From: Ditylenchus dipsaci
Taxonomy: Eukaryota; Nematoda; Chromadorea; Rhabditida; Anguinidae
DNA: 64,000 nucleotides
Direction: 5' to 3'
Assembly: GCA_004194705.1 (NCBI GenBank)
Contig: SADC01001309.1
Coordinates: forward strand, 1-64,000
Part shown: positions 32,591 to 44,000 of the stretch, piece by piece
Layout: every line of letters starts with the position of its first letter
How positions within the stretch are numbered: the stretch's first letter is position 1
Notes under the pieces: generated by a model
What the model saw: only the letters and a program-made list of their open reading frames with translations
The model's database searches: none
What the model was told of the DNA's origin: nothing
Program-made: the position numbers and the translations under genes

Positions 32591-33036
32591 CAGTCAAAGC
32601 TCTCTATAACGACTCGCAAGGGACCGGCTAAACTGAGTCGTTATAGAGAGCGTCGTTATAAAGAGCGTCGTTTTGACGTACCGTATATTCTCTATTAGAA
32701 GGCCCGGGCCTTCTATTTTTCAACCCTAAAAAAGTCGGAAAAAATTTGGGTCGATTTTGAGATTTTTGCGTGCTCAACCAAAATTTTAAAAGTGGAATCA
32801 GGTAAGCTCGTGTTAACTAAGAAAACGCGAAAAACAGATTTGCGAATTTCTTTTTCTAGGCTGATATACAGGTCCTCAAGGGAGGCCTTTTATTAGAGAG
32901 GGCCTTCTATTAGAGAGGGGCCTTCTAATAGAGAATATACGGTAAATGTGGTCATACATGACCAAATAGCTATTTTTCCGAGTCGTTATAAAGAGCGAGT
33001 CGTTATAAAGAGCGTCGTTATAGAGAGCTTCAACTG
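32591..33036. mobile_element. Pogo-type MITE, third nesting level
   Basis: CAGTCAAAGCTCTCTATAAC at the left and TTATAGAGAGCTTCAACTG at the right, flanked by TA. Repeated GAGCGTCGTTATA words lie inside both ends. Confidence 0.82.
32681..32942. mobile_element. CCGTAT-family MITE, fourth nesting level
   Basis: CCGTATATTCTCTATTAGAA at the left, TTCTAATAGAGAATATACGG at the right, flanked by TA. Holds the shared core (GTGCTCAACCAAAATTTTAA, TGTTAACTAAGAAAACGCG). 262 bases. Confidence 0.88.
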
Positions 33037-33179
33037 TAGGGATAACAGGCGTTTATCGGCGCCTCTATCGTATCTTGAAACTTTTATTAATATCAATCTA
33101 TCACATACATCCTCGTACCCCTTCCTGGATGCCCTTTCTGGCTACGTTCTTCCTGGGCGCTCCTGCCTACAAACTTCTC

Positions 33180-33500
33180 CCTCACCATCTTGTTCGGGGA
33201 CTTTCCTGGTAGTTGAGGGATATCCAGGAGGTTAAGGCCCCATTCTGGTGGTTAGGAGGTCTCGGTGTGATTCGAACCTGATCCTGGTGATTCAGGCCCC
33301 TGTACTCCTGGTGGTTCGGGTGTGTCCACGGGGTTTGAGCCCCACCTTGGTTGTTCAGGTACGATCCTGGTGGTAACCGAAGGTACATCCTGGTTGCTGC
33401 GGGTATCTACATGATTTGGACCCCTACCTGGTGATTGGCGGGTATTCACGTCGTTCGGGCAACATCCTGGTGGTTAGGGTACTTTTCTGTTGGTTCTGGC
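33180..33500. repeat. Degenerate GGTGGTT minisatellite
   Basis: Loose repeats of CCTGGTGGTTCGGGT with GTCCACG or GGTAC spacers, period about 45-55. It resembles a decayed relative of the 51-bp array and lies inside the nested hAT-like element. Confidence 0.55.
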
Positions 33501-34149
33501 ACAAAAATCCACCATCTCCAATTTGAAGGGATTTAAAAACTTTTTGAAGTCCACTCAATTTCACGGTTTCATGCTTAAAGGAGAGCGCAGATGTTGAATT
33601 TCAGGGTTCGGGAAACATATCTAACATAAGTGTGCAAAAACTGGCTGAAACTCGGACTTGAACACAAACATCCACCAAATACAGACTTTTTTGAAAAAAA
33701 AATTTTTTGACCAAAATGTTGACTTTCTGTTCGCTTCTGTTTTTCTGCTTCTGTTTTCTGTGTTTTTTCACCTCTGTTTTTCTGTTTTCCTGCTTCTGTT
33801 TTTTTAGAAGAATACCGTTTTTCTGCTTTTCTGCTTCTGGTTTTTTAAAAAAAAACCGGCTGCAGCCCTGGTGCCCACACTCAGCGCAAATTTTCCGCGA
33901 ATCTTGAGCCAGTGTCCAGTACTTTCCACGGAGTCTATATACCCTCAGATTGGTTAGGGTTACTGTCTGACACAATATCCGGGTCCATTATACCTCCCGG
34001 TAGATGCCCTGATCGAGCCGGCAAGCTGAGCCTTTCCGTAATTACGGCACATAGCAGCTAGTTCAGGTTTTTAAGCAGATTATAACATCCAGTGTACATC
34101 CCGTGTAACATCTAGATAGTTGGTGTATCTTTTTGGGGCTTAATCCAGT

Positions 34150-34430
34150 CCAGTTGATTAGGGCACTCTCCAGGCAGGACAGGTACCCTCCAGGCAGTTA
34201 GAAAAGCTTTCAGGCAGTTAGAGTATGTTTTACCACTTGGGTATCCTCCAGGTGAATGAAGTAGCGCTGATCAGTTTACGATGCTTCTAGGCAGTTTAGG
34301 TACTCTACAGATGATTGGTGTACCCTCTGTATAGATAGGTCATCCTAAAGGAAGTTAAGTTATATTGTAGGCAGTTGTAAACCTTCAGGTGGTTGGTGTA
34401 TCCTTCAGGGATAGAGCACATCTTGGTACC
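34150..34430. repeat. Degenerate CAGGCAGTTAG repeat
   Basis: Imperfect units around CCTCCAGGCAGTTAGGGTA with a period near 30-40 bases, within the 4.1-kb element. Confidence 0.5.
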
Positions 34431-35157
34431 AAAAACTAAAGGTGCTAATTCAAAATTTAATTTTTAAATTTTTCTGTCTAGCAAAAAATTATTATTTACT
34501 TCCAAGGCACATAGCTCGCTGGGTGTGGGAGTATGGTTTCGCACTTTCGAGAAGGGCACATCTCCAGACAATTGTGCGTCAAACATTAGCTAAAAAAAAT
34601 TAGCTCTAAGGCCACTTATGCTGCGAACAAACTTTGTAGTCAAAAACCTGACGGACATAGTCCAAATACTATATAGATATATTGACTGTAAAAAAGAAAA
34701 CAGGTTGAATTAGTAGAGGAACTACGGAAATTAGTCCAAATAATCATGCCAATCGTAATAACTTAGCCTTGAGCAACAAACAATTTGAAAAAAGCGTGGA
34801 TTTGGGCCGGAAAAAAGTATTATCCTTATCACAAAACAAAAATTTTTTTTTGAAAAATAAAATTATTTCAAATTCCCGCCAAAAAATAGGCCTAAAAAAG
34901 GCCTAAAATAGGCCTAGTTAGACCGAAAAGGCCTAGGCCTGAAAAAGGCCTAGTTAGGACTAGGCCTAACTCAAATTTTGCAGGCCTATTTTGGGAATCC
35001 CAGCTATTAAGGAAAAAGGCCTAGTTAGACCGAAATTCTCATCCCTGCTGTAGATGAATTTACATAGAGCCCAATTGGAATAATCTGAGAACCTCAAAGG
35101 AATCGATTGGAATGAATGTTAAAGATATTTTGCCCCTATCCAACAAAGGAGGGGGTG

Positions 35158-35350
35158 CCTTGGTCCCCCCTGTTATTTTTTGTTACATTTTAGGCTTTAG
35201 GCTCAGGCAAAAGTTGGCCAGCGTAAATTAGGATGGACTCAAACATATTTTAGACTTCTGTTTGAGTCTGTCTTAACATACACTGGCCTGTCTTTGCCTG
35301 AGCCTAAGCCTGAAAAGTAACGAGAAAATTCAATAGGGGGGACCAAGGCA
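35158..35350. mobile_element. Palindromic MITE with CCTTGGTCCCCCC ends
   Basis: Inverted ends GCCTTGGTCCCCCCTGTTAT and ATAGGGGGGACCAAGGC. The inner arms also pair (TTTAGGCTTAGGCTCAGGC type; GTATGTTAAGACAGACTC type). This motif recurs at 1831, 12560, 17572 and 51718. Confidence 0.7.
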
Positions 35351-35689
35351 AACCGCCCCCCCCCACCCTCGAACACCCCCGGCTTGAAATGCTATTTTCT
35401 TATGTTTGCTCAATAGAAAGGCAAAATATCCACTGGATATTTAGTGGCATTCCAGTGTTAAATAAGTGGTTTCCACTTAATTGTCACTAACTTTCTTTGA
35501 AAGACATTGTTTCCACTGGAAACCCAGTGGCAAATTGGTGGATTCCACCTCTTTACTACTAAATTTGGTGGAAATTCAGTGGATCCACCATTTTGCCAGT
35601 GGAAGACCAGTGGAAATCCACTGGATTTCTAGAGTTAGTTGATTTCCAGTGTCAGTTTGGAGGCGATCCACTGGAATAAAATTACCTGT

Positions 35690-35746
35690 GAACGACACCT
35701 CAAGGAACCGGCCTAACGGTGTCGTTATATCGAGCTTTGACTGTAT
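35690..35746. mobile_element. Right end of a pogo-type MITE
   Basis: AACGACACCTCAAGGAACCG leads into GTGTCGTTATATCGAGCTTT and GACTG followed by TA. The left end is missing. Confidence 0.55.
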
Positions 35747-35980
35747 ATTGTTTGTCCACAGCTCTCGTTTAGCGTGCAATTTTCCTCCCTGATACGGCTG
35801 ATCTAAACGTATAAAGCATATTCTTTAAAGTAAGTGTTTTTTGTTGGTGTAGGGTAGACCTCGACGCTTTTCGGCTGCAAACATTTCGGGTATAATGGTG
35901 CGAGGACAAGGAGGACTTTTTGGTGGCTGCAATAAAACACAAACAATATTGTTCTTGTTTTCGACTGCCTTAATAACGAT

Positions 35981-36383
35981 CATAGTGGGGCGCCCGTCCG
36001 ACGGGACGGGCCGGGCCCGTCCCCATCCCGTCCGGACGGTCTAGCAGTTGGTCTAACAAATATGGACGGTCTTCTTTCTAGAACATGAACTACCATGTTT
36101 TAATGCCAAAAACAAGGCGACCGTCCATGCCCGTCCACCTTTTTCAATGGACCGGCCGCCACCGTCCTAAAATTGTCATTTTCCAGAAAACATCTTTTTA
36201 GGACGGTGGCGGCCGGTCGATTGGAAAAAGTGGACGGGCATGGACGGTCGCTGTGCTTTTTGCACTAAAACATGGTAGTTCATGTTCTAGAAAGTAGACC
36301 GTCCAGATTTGTTGGGCCAATTGCTAGACCGTCCGGACGGGACGGGGACGGGCCCGGCCCGTCCGGACGGCTGGACCACTATG
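35981..36383. mobile_element. hAT-like fold-back MITE
   Basis: Starts CATAGTGG and ends CCACTATG, with an exact 8-bp duplication ATAACGAT (35973-35980, 36384-36391). Nearly the whole 403 bases is one palindrome of GGACGGGCCGGGCCCGTCC-type arms. Strikingly GC-rich compared with its surroundings. Confidence 0.88.
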
Positions 36384-36509
36384 ATAACGATATGGAATGG
36401 CCGACAAGTTTTAGCAGAAATTAAAAATTGCGATTGAACTAAGCTTTCCTAGCAAGCTAACCTGCCAAAACTCTGTGTTGAACACGGTTTTAAAAATCCC
36501 AAAAACAGT

Positions 36510-38130
36510 GATTTCATAAATCGTATCGCTCTTCTTTTTGCTCTTTTGTCCATTGTGTTAGGTTGCTAATAAATTATTGCGCGTTTATTCATGGGATTTT
36601 TTTTGAAATTTTTTAAAATACGCGTTTAGGCAATTAATATGCTGTTAGGAAGCTCTTGAAATTCGCTTCTATTCAGTGCTGGGAATTTTCCAAATTACTC
36701 GTCCACGTCCTCGTCTTTGCCTTTTTTAAAGTCGCGTCCTAGTCCTCGTCTTTTCTCGTCCATATAAAAATTTTTTTGGCTGAGTTAAAAAAAACAAAAT
36801 TTTCCGGCACTTAGGTTTAAATTTGTTCTTAAAATTTACAGAAAAACATTGCATTATGTGTAGAGTACCAAAATTTTTAGTCAAATAATAATGCATCTCA
36901 ATAAACTGAAAAAAATGTAAATAAATTTAAAAACTCAAAAAAAATTCTGAAAAAACCGTTGTTCTGAATAAAAAGTGAAGCTTTGGTGGATAAACGACTG
37001 CAGTTATTGTGAAAGCAAAACATAGTTAATCATTTATTCTTTTAAAATGAAAAAATCGATTAAGCAGACCGAACTTTCTTTTCTAGATGCCACAAAAGTT
37101 ATGAACAGAAACAAATAAAAGGCGCAAATTTGTCAAAAAAAATACAAACTTTTTTCCAAGCTTTAAAGAGTATTAGCTTAACACAAGAAAGACTGAACGG
37201 AACGACCGTTGTTTCTAGTGCAGAATTTCACGTAGATCATTTTCATATAGAGGAGTACGGGTGTTCGGATGTGATGAAGTGACCTAATAACCTGTTTCCA
37301 GCACTCGACCATTTTGAGGAAAGTGGACAATCTCCTGAGAGGCTGACACTACTCAAAATGACCGCCACGATTGGGTTCTCAAAAATTTCGTCAACGTCCT
37401 CGTCCTAGTCGGACGAGGACGTGGACGGAAGACGAGGACGAGTTCCCAGCACTGCTTCTATTGACATTGATTTTATTTAAAAGTTAAAAGCCTTGACAAA
37501 CATAGACTTATAAAATTATGAGAAAAGTGATAAAAAAAAGTCAATAATAGCTTTCAAATTCATACTGGCTCAAACAAGCGTCACGATAACAACTTATCAT
37601 CATGTTGTAGCGCAGTTCAAGAGCTACAAAACCCGTGTCACAGATTTTTTTTTTGAAAATCTGAGCGTTGAGATATGGCTTTCTGGAAAAAATCAATTTC
37701 TTTAAAAAACGATCAAAAATCCGAAAAGTTTGAAAAACAGGGATTTTGGTATTTTTTTATAAATTGATATTTTCCAGAAGGCCATATCTCAACATTCCGA
37801 TTTTCAAAAAAATTCTGCACCATGAGTTTTGTAGCTTTTGAACTGCGCTACAACATGATGCTAAGTTGTCATTGTGACGCTAGTCTGAACCAGTTGCAAT
37901 TTTAAAGATTTATTGTTTTTTTAACATTTTAGAAGTCTATATTTGTCAAGGCTTTTAACCAACTTGCAAATGCGATAAAAATTAAGTATAATAGTTTATT
38001 TTCAAACTTATTTCAAGAGCTTTCTAACGGTATATTAATTGCCTAATCGCGTATTTCAAAAAAAATCTAAAAATAGATGAAAAAACGCGCGACAATTAAT
38101 TGACAACACAATAATTGTTTTTTCTTCGTC
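36510..38130. mobile_element. Palindromic element split by a hAT-like insertion
   Basis: Outer inverted arms share GCGCGTTTATTC/ACGCGCGACAATT-type ends, the ACGCGTTTAGGCAATTAATA motif and AGCTCTTGAAA (arms near 36590-36665 and 37990-38110). A second inverted pair (AAAAGCCTTGACAAAYATAG, CCATATCTCAAC) occupies 37473-37965. The arms surround the 36674-37454 insertion. Confidence 0.55.
36674..37454. mobile_element. hAT-like element with GTCCTCGTC ends
   Basis: CAGTGCTGGGAA at the left, TTCCCAGCACTG at the right, exact 8-bp duplication CTTCTATT (36666-36673, 37455-37462). Subterminal repeats GTCCACGTCCTCGTC are inverted at the other end. No transposase ORF. Confidence 0.88.
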
Positions 38131-38234
38131 CATTGTAGCCGTAGTGTGACGCAGAGGCATGTTGCTTTAAAAACTTAATTTTATGAAAGCTAAAATATAA
38201 TGATTTATTATCGTATTATTTTGTTAGTTGTTTA

Positions 38235-38476
38235 CCGTATTTACTGTATTAACTCCCCACCCTCTAATAAGTCCCCACCTAAGGACCTTATATCTCAGCC
38301 TAGAGTGAACATTTCGCAAATCTGTTTTCTGCGTTTTCTTAGTTGCCGCGAGTTTGCCTGATTCCACTTTTCAGATTAGGTTGAGCACCCAAAAATATCA
38401 AAATCGAAATATTTTTTTCCGATTTTTTAAGGGTTGAAAAATAACTCCCCATGGGGACTTAATACAGTAAATACGG
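38235..38476. mobile_element. CCGTAT-family MITE
   Basis: CCGTATTTACTGTATTAACT at the left and TTAATACAGTAAATACGG at the right, flanked by TA. Core ATATCTCAGCC, TTCTTAGTTG, TTGAGCACCCAAAAAT present. Confidence 0.85.
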
Positions 38477-39634
38477 TAGTCACCTTTTGATAAATAATGT
38501 TGCGTATGTTTATGCCAAAACTTGTATAAATTTGTTCCTCCTTGTTTTTATACTTTCTAAATAGCTACTTTTCTGAGCATCAACCATACAACGTATTCGA
38601 ACGAAAAAATTTTTGGCTGATCTTTTGCACTGATTAATTACAAGGGATCTTTGCCAAAGTCCAGATGCTTTTGACAGACAACTTAGCCAACAATACCAAG
38701 AGAAAAAGGTAAGTAGTGCAACAAATAATCTGTCTTTTACTATTACTTGTTACAGCTATAACACACAGCATATCTCCTCTACTGCCACTCCTGCCAACAA
38801 TCGCCCATTCCCCTGTATTGAAAGGCAGCCAACCAACAAGGGTTGGTTTTTGCTACTTTTTCTGCTGCTAAGATAGATACACGGAAAGGAGATTAGAAGA
38901 TGTAGGCACATAAATATATTTATGTGTTAACTATATACAGGGTAGGGCATTTTTACGCCGCTATTTATTTTACTCATATCTCATTGAATTTATTGTGTCT
39001 CAACGAGATCTTTTTTTTTGTTCTAAGGAAGCCTTTTTCTCAAAATTTTCAACTTTTTGCACAAAGTGATAACACCATCATGTAGCCCTACGATTCTAGT
39101 TTCTAACAAAATATAAATGTTTGCAAAATAGTTTCAAAATGCTCAACAAAACACCAAAAGTATGGACTAACTTATTTTTTTGACTTGTTGCAAACTCTCG
39201 ATTTTCCGTAAGCATTTTGAAAGTATCTTGCAAAAACTTACACTTCGTAAGAAACTAGAACTGCAGCGCTACTTAATAGTCTCATCACTCTCTCTCATCA
39301 AAGATCAAAAAATTAAGAGAAACAGGCAAAAAAATGGTACAAAAAAAGTAAGTTTGGTACAAAAAAAGTATTGCCCGCAGAAAAATGCAACAAATGTTTT
39401 CTGAATACATTTTGTATCTTTTTTTGGCGCCCGAACATTTTCCATTTTAAAAAGAATTTTTCGCGTGACATTATCCCAAATAATTGACTTACCAAATAGT
39501 AGCTAAGATTCAGGGCTTTCAAGCAATATAAAATTAACTTACAAAAAGAATAGAAAAAGTTACAAAATGTATTCGGAAAACATTTGTTGCATTCTTTTTG
39601 CTCGTCAAAAAATGATGTTATTCTAAAACGGGTA

Positions 39635-40384
39635 CAGGCTGATTGGTCGCTAAAAAACTAGCCGTTTACAGAACTGGCAGTTTACAGAATTGGTCGTCAC
39701 AAAATTGGACGTTTACAAAACTGGCCGTTTCAAAATTGATCGTTTACAAGATTGGCATTTCAAGAAGTAATCAATGAATGAACGGGTGACCTTGATATCA
39801 TTGGCAATCAATGCCAGATCAAACATAGATCGAGTCAAGAATAGAGCAAATAAAAATTTTCAAACCCCGGATCAACAATAAAACAGATAAACGGCCTCTT
39901 TCATCCCCCGTCGACAATAATAGCAATAACAAAATTTTCAATACTCAAAGCTCCCTCATCGCCTGAACCATGCCCTGAGCCCACTCCTCTCGCTGAAGCC
40001 TTTCCTCCTCAACGTTGACTCATCGCTGAATTTGACGAAGAATAAGACGATCTTTGGCTGATTGTGCTTCTAAATTGAGTGTGATGGAGGTGGTGTTAAT
40101 GAGATGAAGTGGAAAGATGCTGAACAATGTGATGGCAGAGAGATAATGACTGACAGAGACGAAGCGATGTTTGGCATACTATTGACCCCAACTAAGTGTT
40201 ACCCTAACTTGTAAACCCAACTAAAAAGGTTGCGCTTTTGCAAACGACCAATTCTGCAAACGGCCAGTTTTGTGACGACCAATTCTGTAAACGGCCAGTT
40301 TTGTGACGACCGATTCTGTAAACGACCAATTTTGTAAACGGCCAGTTTTGTAAACGGCCAGTTTTGTAGCAACCAATCAGCCTG
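39635..40384. mobile_element. CAGGCTGATTGGTCGC element, copy 1
   Basis: CAGGCTGATTGGTCGC at the left and ACCAATCAGCCTG at the right, flanked by TA. The subterminal units ACAAAACTGGCCGTTTACAG are repeated. The middle (40000-40150, ATCGCTGAATTTGACGAAGA) is the reverse complement of the middle of the copy at 57846-58649. Confidence 0.8.
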
Positions 40385-40442
40385 TAACCTCTGAAATAGT
40401 GTGATTTTCTAGAAAAACGAAAAGAAAACGAATTCCCATATG

Positions 40443-40686
40443 CCGTATTTTCTGTATTAAGTCCCCCTCTCTAATAACTTCCCCCTATATGGACCTTATA
40501 TCTCAGCCTAGATAAAAAATTTTGCAAATCTGTTTTTTGCGTTTTCTCAATTATCACGAGTTTACCTGGTTCCACTTTTCAGATTTTGGTTGAGCACCCA
40601 AAAATTTCAAAATCGACCTCAAATTTTCCCACTTTTTTGAGGTTAAACAATAACTCCCCCGGAAAACTTAATACAGAAAATACAGT
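40443..40686. mobile_element. CCGTAT-family MITE
   Basis: CCGTATTTTCTGTATTAAGT at the left and ACTTAATACAGAAAATACAG at the right. Shared core present (GACCTTATATCTCAGCCTA, GGTTGAGCACCCAAAAAT). Confidence 0.78.
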
Positions 40687-41068
40687 ATACCATTAGAAAG
40701 AGGAACAAAAATGATACAAAAGTGCCCTTTAGGATATTTAAAAGTGTTTCAAAATTTCAGTTCGAATTTGCGTTGTTTAAAAGTTATATGGGTGTTGCAT
40801 TTTGCCCTCGGCACTGTATGTTATTCGATTGTCCGGACACTCTTCTTTCGAACAAAAAAAAAGATCTCGCTGAGACACGATAAAGTTAATGAGATATGAG
40901 TAAAACAAGTAGCGGCGTAAAAATGCCCCACCCTGTATATAATAATAGTGGTGCTGGCTGGACCGGATATGCTGGTGCATTGGTGCTGACTAATTCAGTA
41001 ACCTTTGCCCTCTTTTGTAGCACACACAATTTTCGCTTGACTTCGATTATTATTATTTTGGTTATTGG

Positions 41069-44000
41069 ATGGGTTGGGGAAATTTACGATTGCTTCTTTG
41101 GTCGCTGCTGATTCTGCTAATGGCTGTATTTTCGGAGCTACAAGGTATTGGACTGGCGCAGGAAAACAGAGAGAGTTGGAAAAGAAGGTGGAGAAAAGTT
41201 GAAAATAGGGTGAGTTTTAGTTTTTAGTTCTTTGTGAAAATAGATGAAAAATCTGACGGGGGCCGCGCCTGTATTACGTATATTCTCCATTAAAGGGGCA
41301 TGCCCACGCTAATAAGAGGTGTGCCCGGGAATTCAAATTTTTTACCTAATCATTGAACTTCTGTACGAATGTTTCAACCAGGTTTCTAACAAAACAAGGT
41401 CTAGAATTTAATTTTAGGTATGATTTTGTTAGAAACCTGGTTGAAGCATTCGTACAGAACTTGAATTATTAGGAAAAAAATTTGAATTCCCGGGCACCAC
41501 CTCTTAATAGCGTGGGCATGCCCCTTTAAAGGCCCCTTAATGACCTATATCTCAGCCCAGAAAATAATCTTGCAACTCCCTTTTTTGCGTTTTCTTAGTT
41601 AGCACGAGTTTACCTAATTCCAATTTTCAGATTTTAGTTAAGCACCCAAAAATCTCGAAATCGATCTAATTTTTTCCGAATTTTTTAGGGTTGAAAAATA
41701 CAGGCTCGAGGCCTTTATTAGAGAATATACGGTATGTTGACCACATTTTTGAAAATTGGACGGCTTTTCGTCCGCTGTCGGTGTTTTTTTGGCCGACCGC
41801 CTTATCCTTTTCCTGTGGACCGGCCGTCCCGTATTTTGTTTTATTAAAATCGGGACAGACAGAATCGAAAGAGAAAATTTTTCATCAAATGAAGAAAGAA
41901 TTTTTTGGTTGATGCATGGGGGCCTCCACAGAGAGGCTTGTAAAATTCTCCGGATAAATTCTAAAATCAAAGGGTCCTTGAGAGAATTTGTCGTCGTGTT
42001 ATGCAGGGTTGCTATTTTGACTTTTTAAACAGGCTTTGCCTTTTTGGATGTCCCGCTTTTTTCTTGAAGAGAAAAAAGGCATTTTGTTTGACCTGCTTTT
42101 TTCGAGAAACTTCTTACATTAAATGCCTTTTTTTCACAGGCTCATGCCTTTTTTGGAAATAAGAGATGGCAACCCTGGTGTTATGTATCAATCAGCTAAA
42201 AAGTTTTTTGATTTGCTTTTTTTGTTTCTTCTCATTTTTTTGCTCTTGAACAACGAAAATAACCAACCAAAATAGTATCGAGCCAAAAAACGTTTTTTCT
42301 CCCATCAAATATCTGCATTTTGCAGAGAGCCATTCTTTTGCAGCAGAAGCTGATAGAATCACAAAAGAACCCAGCTCCAGTCATTCAGCCAGACAGTGTT
42401 TGTGTACAAAATACCCATCTTTTTTCTTCCTCTCTCATCCAATCTAAGAAGCAACTAGGGACTAAAACTAAAAGGAGTAGAAGGTTTGTGCTGGAAGGTA
42501 TAAGTATATCCCAGTTTTGTGTCACCTTGATCTCGATTTCTGCTTCTAGGCTCTTATTGGAATGAGCGCACCATCAGCTATAGGATTAAAAAAAGCAGCT
42601 CAACTCTGCCTGAGCGAACAGTTCGCCGAATCCTATTCAGAGCTTTTCAGGTAGGCGTATTTCACGTATGCAAAGTATGCAATTGACTGATATGGTTTTA
42701 GCCCTTTACCCTACTTTTTCTTATATTCAGTAAGTAGTTACGTCTTTTCCCAGCCAACGAGCTAACTAGTTAGCCAACTAAAGTTAGCTTGGCAGACTGC
42801 ACAAAGTCGTATGCACCAAAGTTAGCTTGCTAACCGGTTAGTTGGCTAACCTTAGAAAACCAGTTAGCAAGCTGATCTTCCTGCTAATCTTAGACTAGCA
42901 GACTAAGGTTAGCGAAGCCTATCTACAGTTGACGCTCGATATAACGACACTCTCGATTTAACGACACACTTGAAATGATTTGGTTGGTCTGATCTAATTA
43001 AGGCAGAACCGACGCTTGAAACAACGACGCTCGATTTAACGACACACTTTGGCTGGTCCCGACTGCTAAAGTGGCGTTCGATTTAACGACAGTGTGGCGA
43101 TAGGTGTGGACAGGTGTGGATTGTGACCCAATAATGCCGAGCTGATTTTATTAATCCATATATTTTACTCACCAAACATTTCCTAAATATCGCATCCGCT
43201 AACGTGTTTGTTCTACTGCAAAGATCGAGGCGCATTTGTTAGGCAAAAAACATATTTTTACCATTGGCTGTCATTGTTGCGGTTGTTGTTGATGTGATTA
43301 TATGTAAATAAGTATTGCCTCAAATGTGAAAAAAGGTATGGATATTGCTTATTTATAAGATTTGCCTTTATTTCTGGTCTCCAGATATGTTTTTACAGAA
43401 TTTCTGTCAAAATCAGATCTAAGGAGTGACAAGAACTAGATAAAAAAAAGTATAGTGCTAAAAGACCACAAAATGTCCCTAATTATAGCAAATTTTTTTA
43501 TCTTCGAAATATTGAAATTTTACTCTCATGTGAACGTCTTTTATAAGGAGAATTAGAAAAAAGCTCGATTTAACGACGCCTAACTGCAAGGTTGAACACT
43601 TTCGCTCGATTTAACGACGCTTGATTCAACGACGCTCGATTTAACGACACCTTTTTGGGCCGTCCCTTGAGCGTCGTTAAATCGAGCGTCGACTGTATCT
43701 ATTTTCAACTTTAAATAGTTATATTTCAACTATAAATCTTTCGGCTTTTTGTTTTTTTTCTTCAAATTTTTGAGTAAATATTTTCTGCAAAAAAACAAAC
43801 AATATAGATGTTCTTTTTATAGGGCATATCTTTTTTGCAGCTGATTCACTTCTTTTTGCAGCCGATTTCCTTTTTTGCAGCTGCCCCATATTTATAATCA
43901 CTATCGGATACTATCCGATAGGATAATTATCCGGATAGTATCGGATAATTATCCGATACCGGATAATTATCCGGATAATTCTTTCTTTTGAATTGCATTT

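Larger units (their letters stand above)
32345..33870. mobile_element. hAT-like element nested in the 4.1-kb element
   Basis: CAGGGCTGCAGCCGGCTTCT at the left, CCGGCTGCAGCCCTG at the right, flanked by 8-bp GTGCCCAC (32337-32344, 33871-33878). Subterminal regions are reiterated CTGCTTCTGTTTTTCTG. No transposase. Confidence 0.85.
30968..35047. mobile_element. 4.1-kb hAT-like element with about 350-bp inverted arms
   Basis: Starts CAGGGATGAGAATTTCGGTC and ends with its inverted copy. It is flanked by an exact 8-bp duplication CTGTAGAT (30960-30967 and 35048-35055). The arms contain repeated TAGGCCTA palindromic words and stay inverted copies out to about 31320 and 34690 (AACAGGTTGAAT in both). 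The interior has no transposase and hosts further insertions. Confidence 0.88.
38938..40935. mobile_element. Mariner-type element hosting two insertions
   Basis: CAGGGTAGGGCATTTTTACG at the left and its inverted copy at the right, flanked by TA. The arms extend about 90 bases (CTCATATCTCATTGAATTTA, GAGATCTTTTTTTTT). Internal positions are taken by elements at 39635-40384 and 40443-40686. Confidence 0.8.

Noticed and set aside
30960..35055. CRISPR-like reading of regularly spaced TAGGCCTA and GTCCTCGTC words
   Set aside because: Spacing is irregular, words are palindromic and confined to transposon ends, and the host is a eukaryote.
41638..41970. 110-codon minus-strand ORF over a MITE right end
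   Set aside because: It crosses the MITE boundary at 41733 and has no domain; chance ORF.
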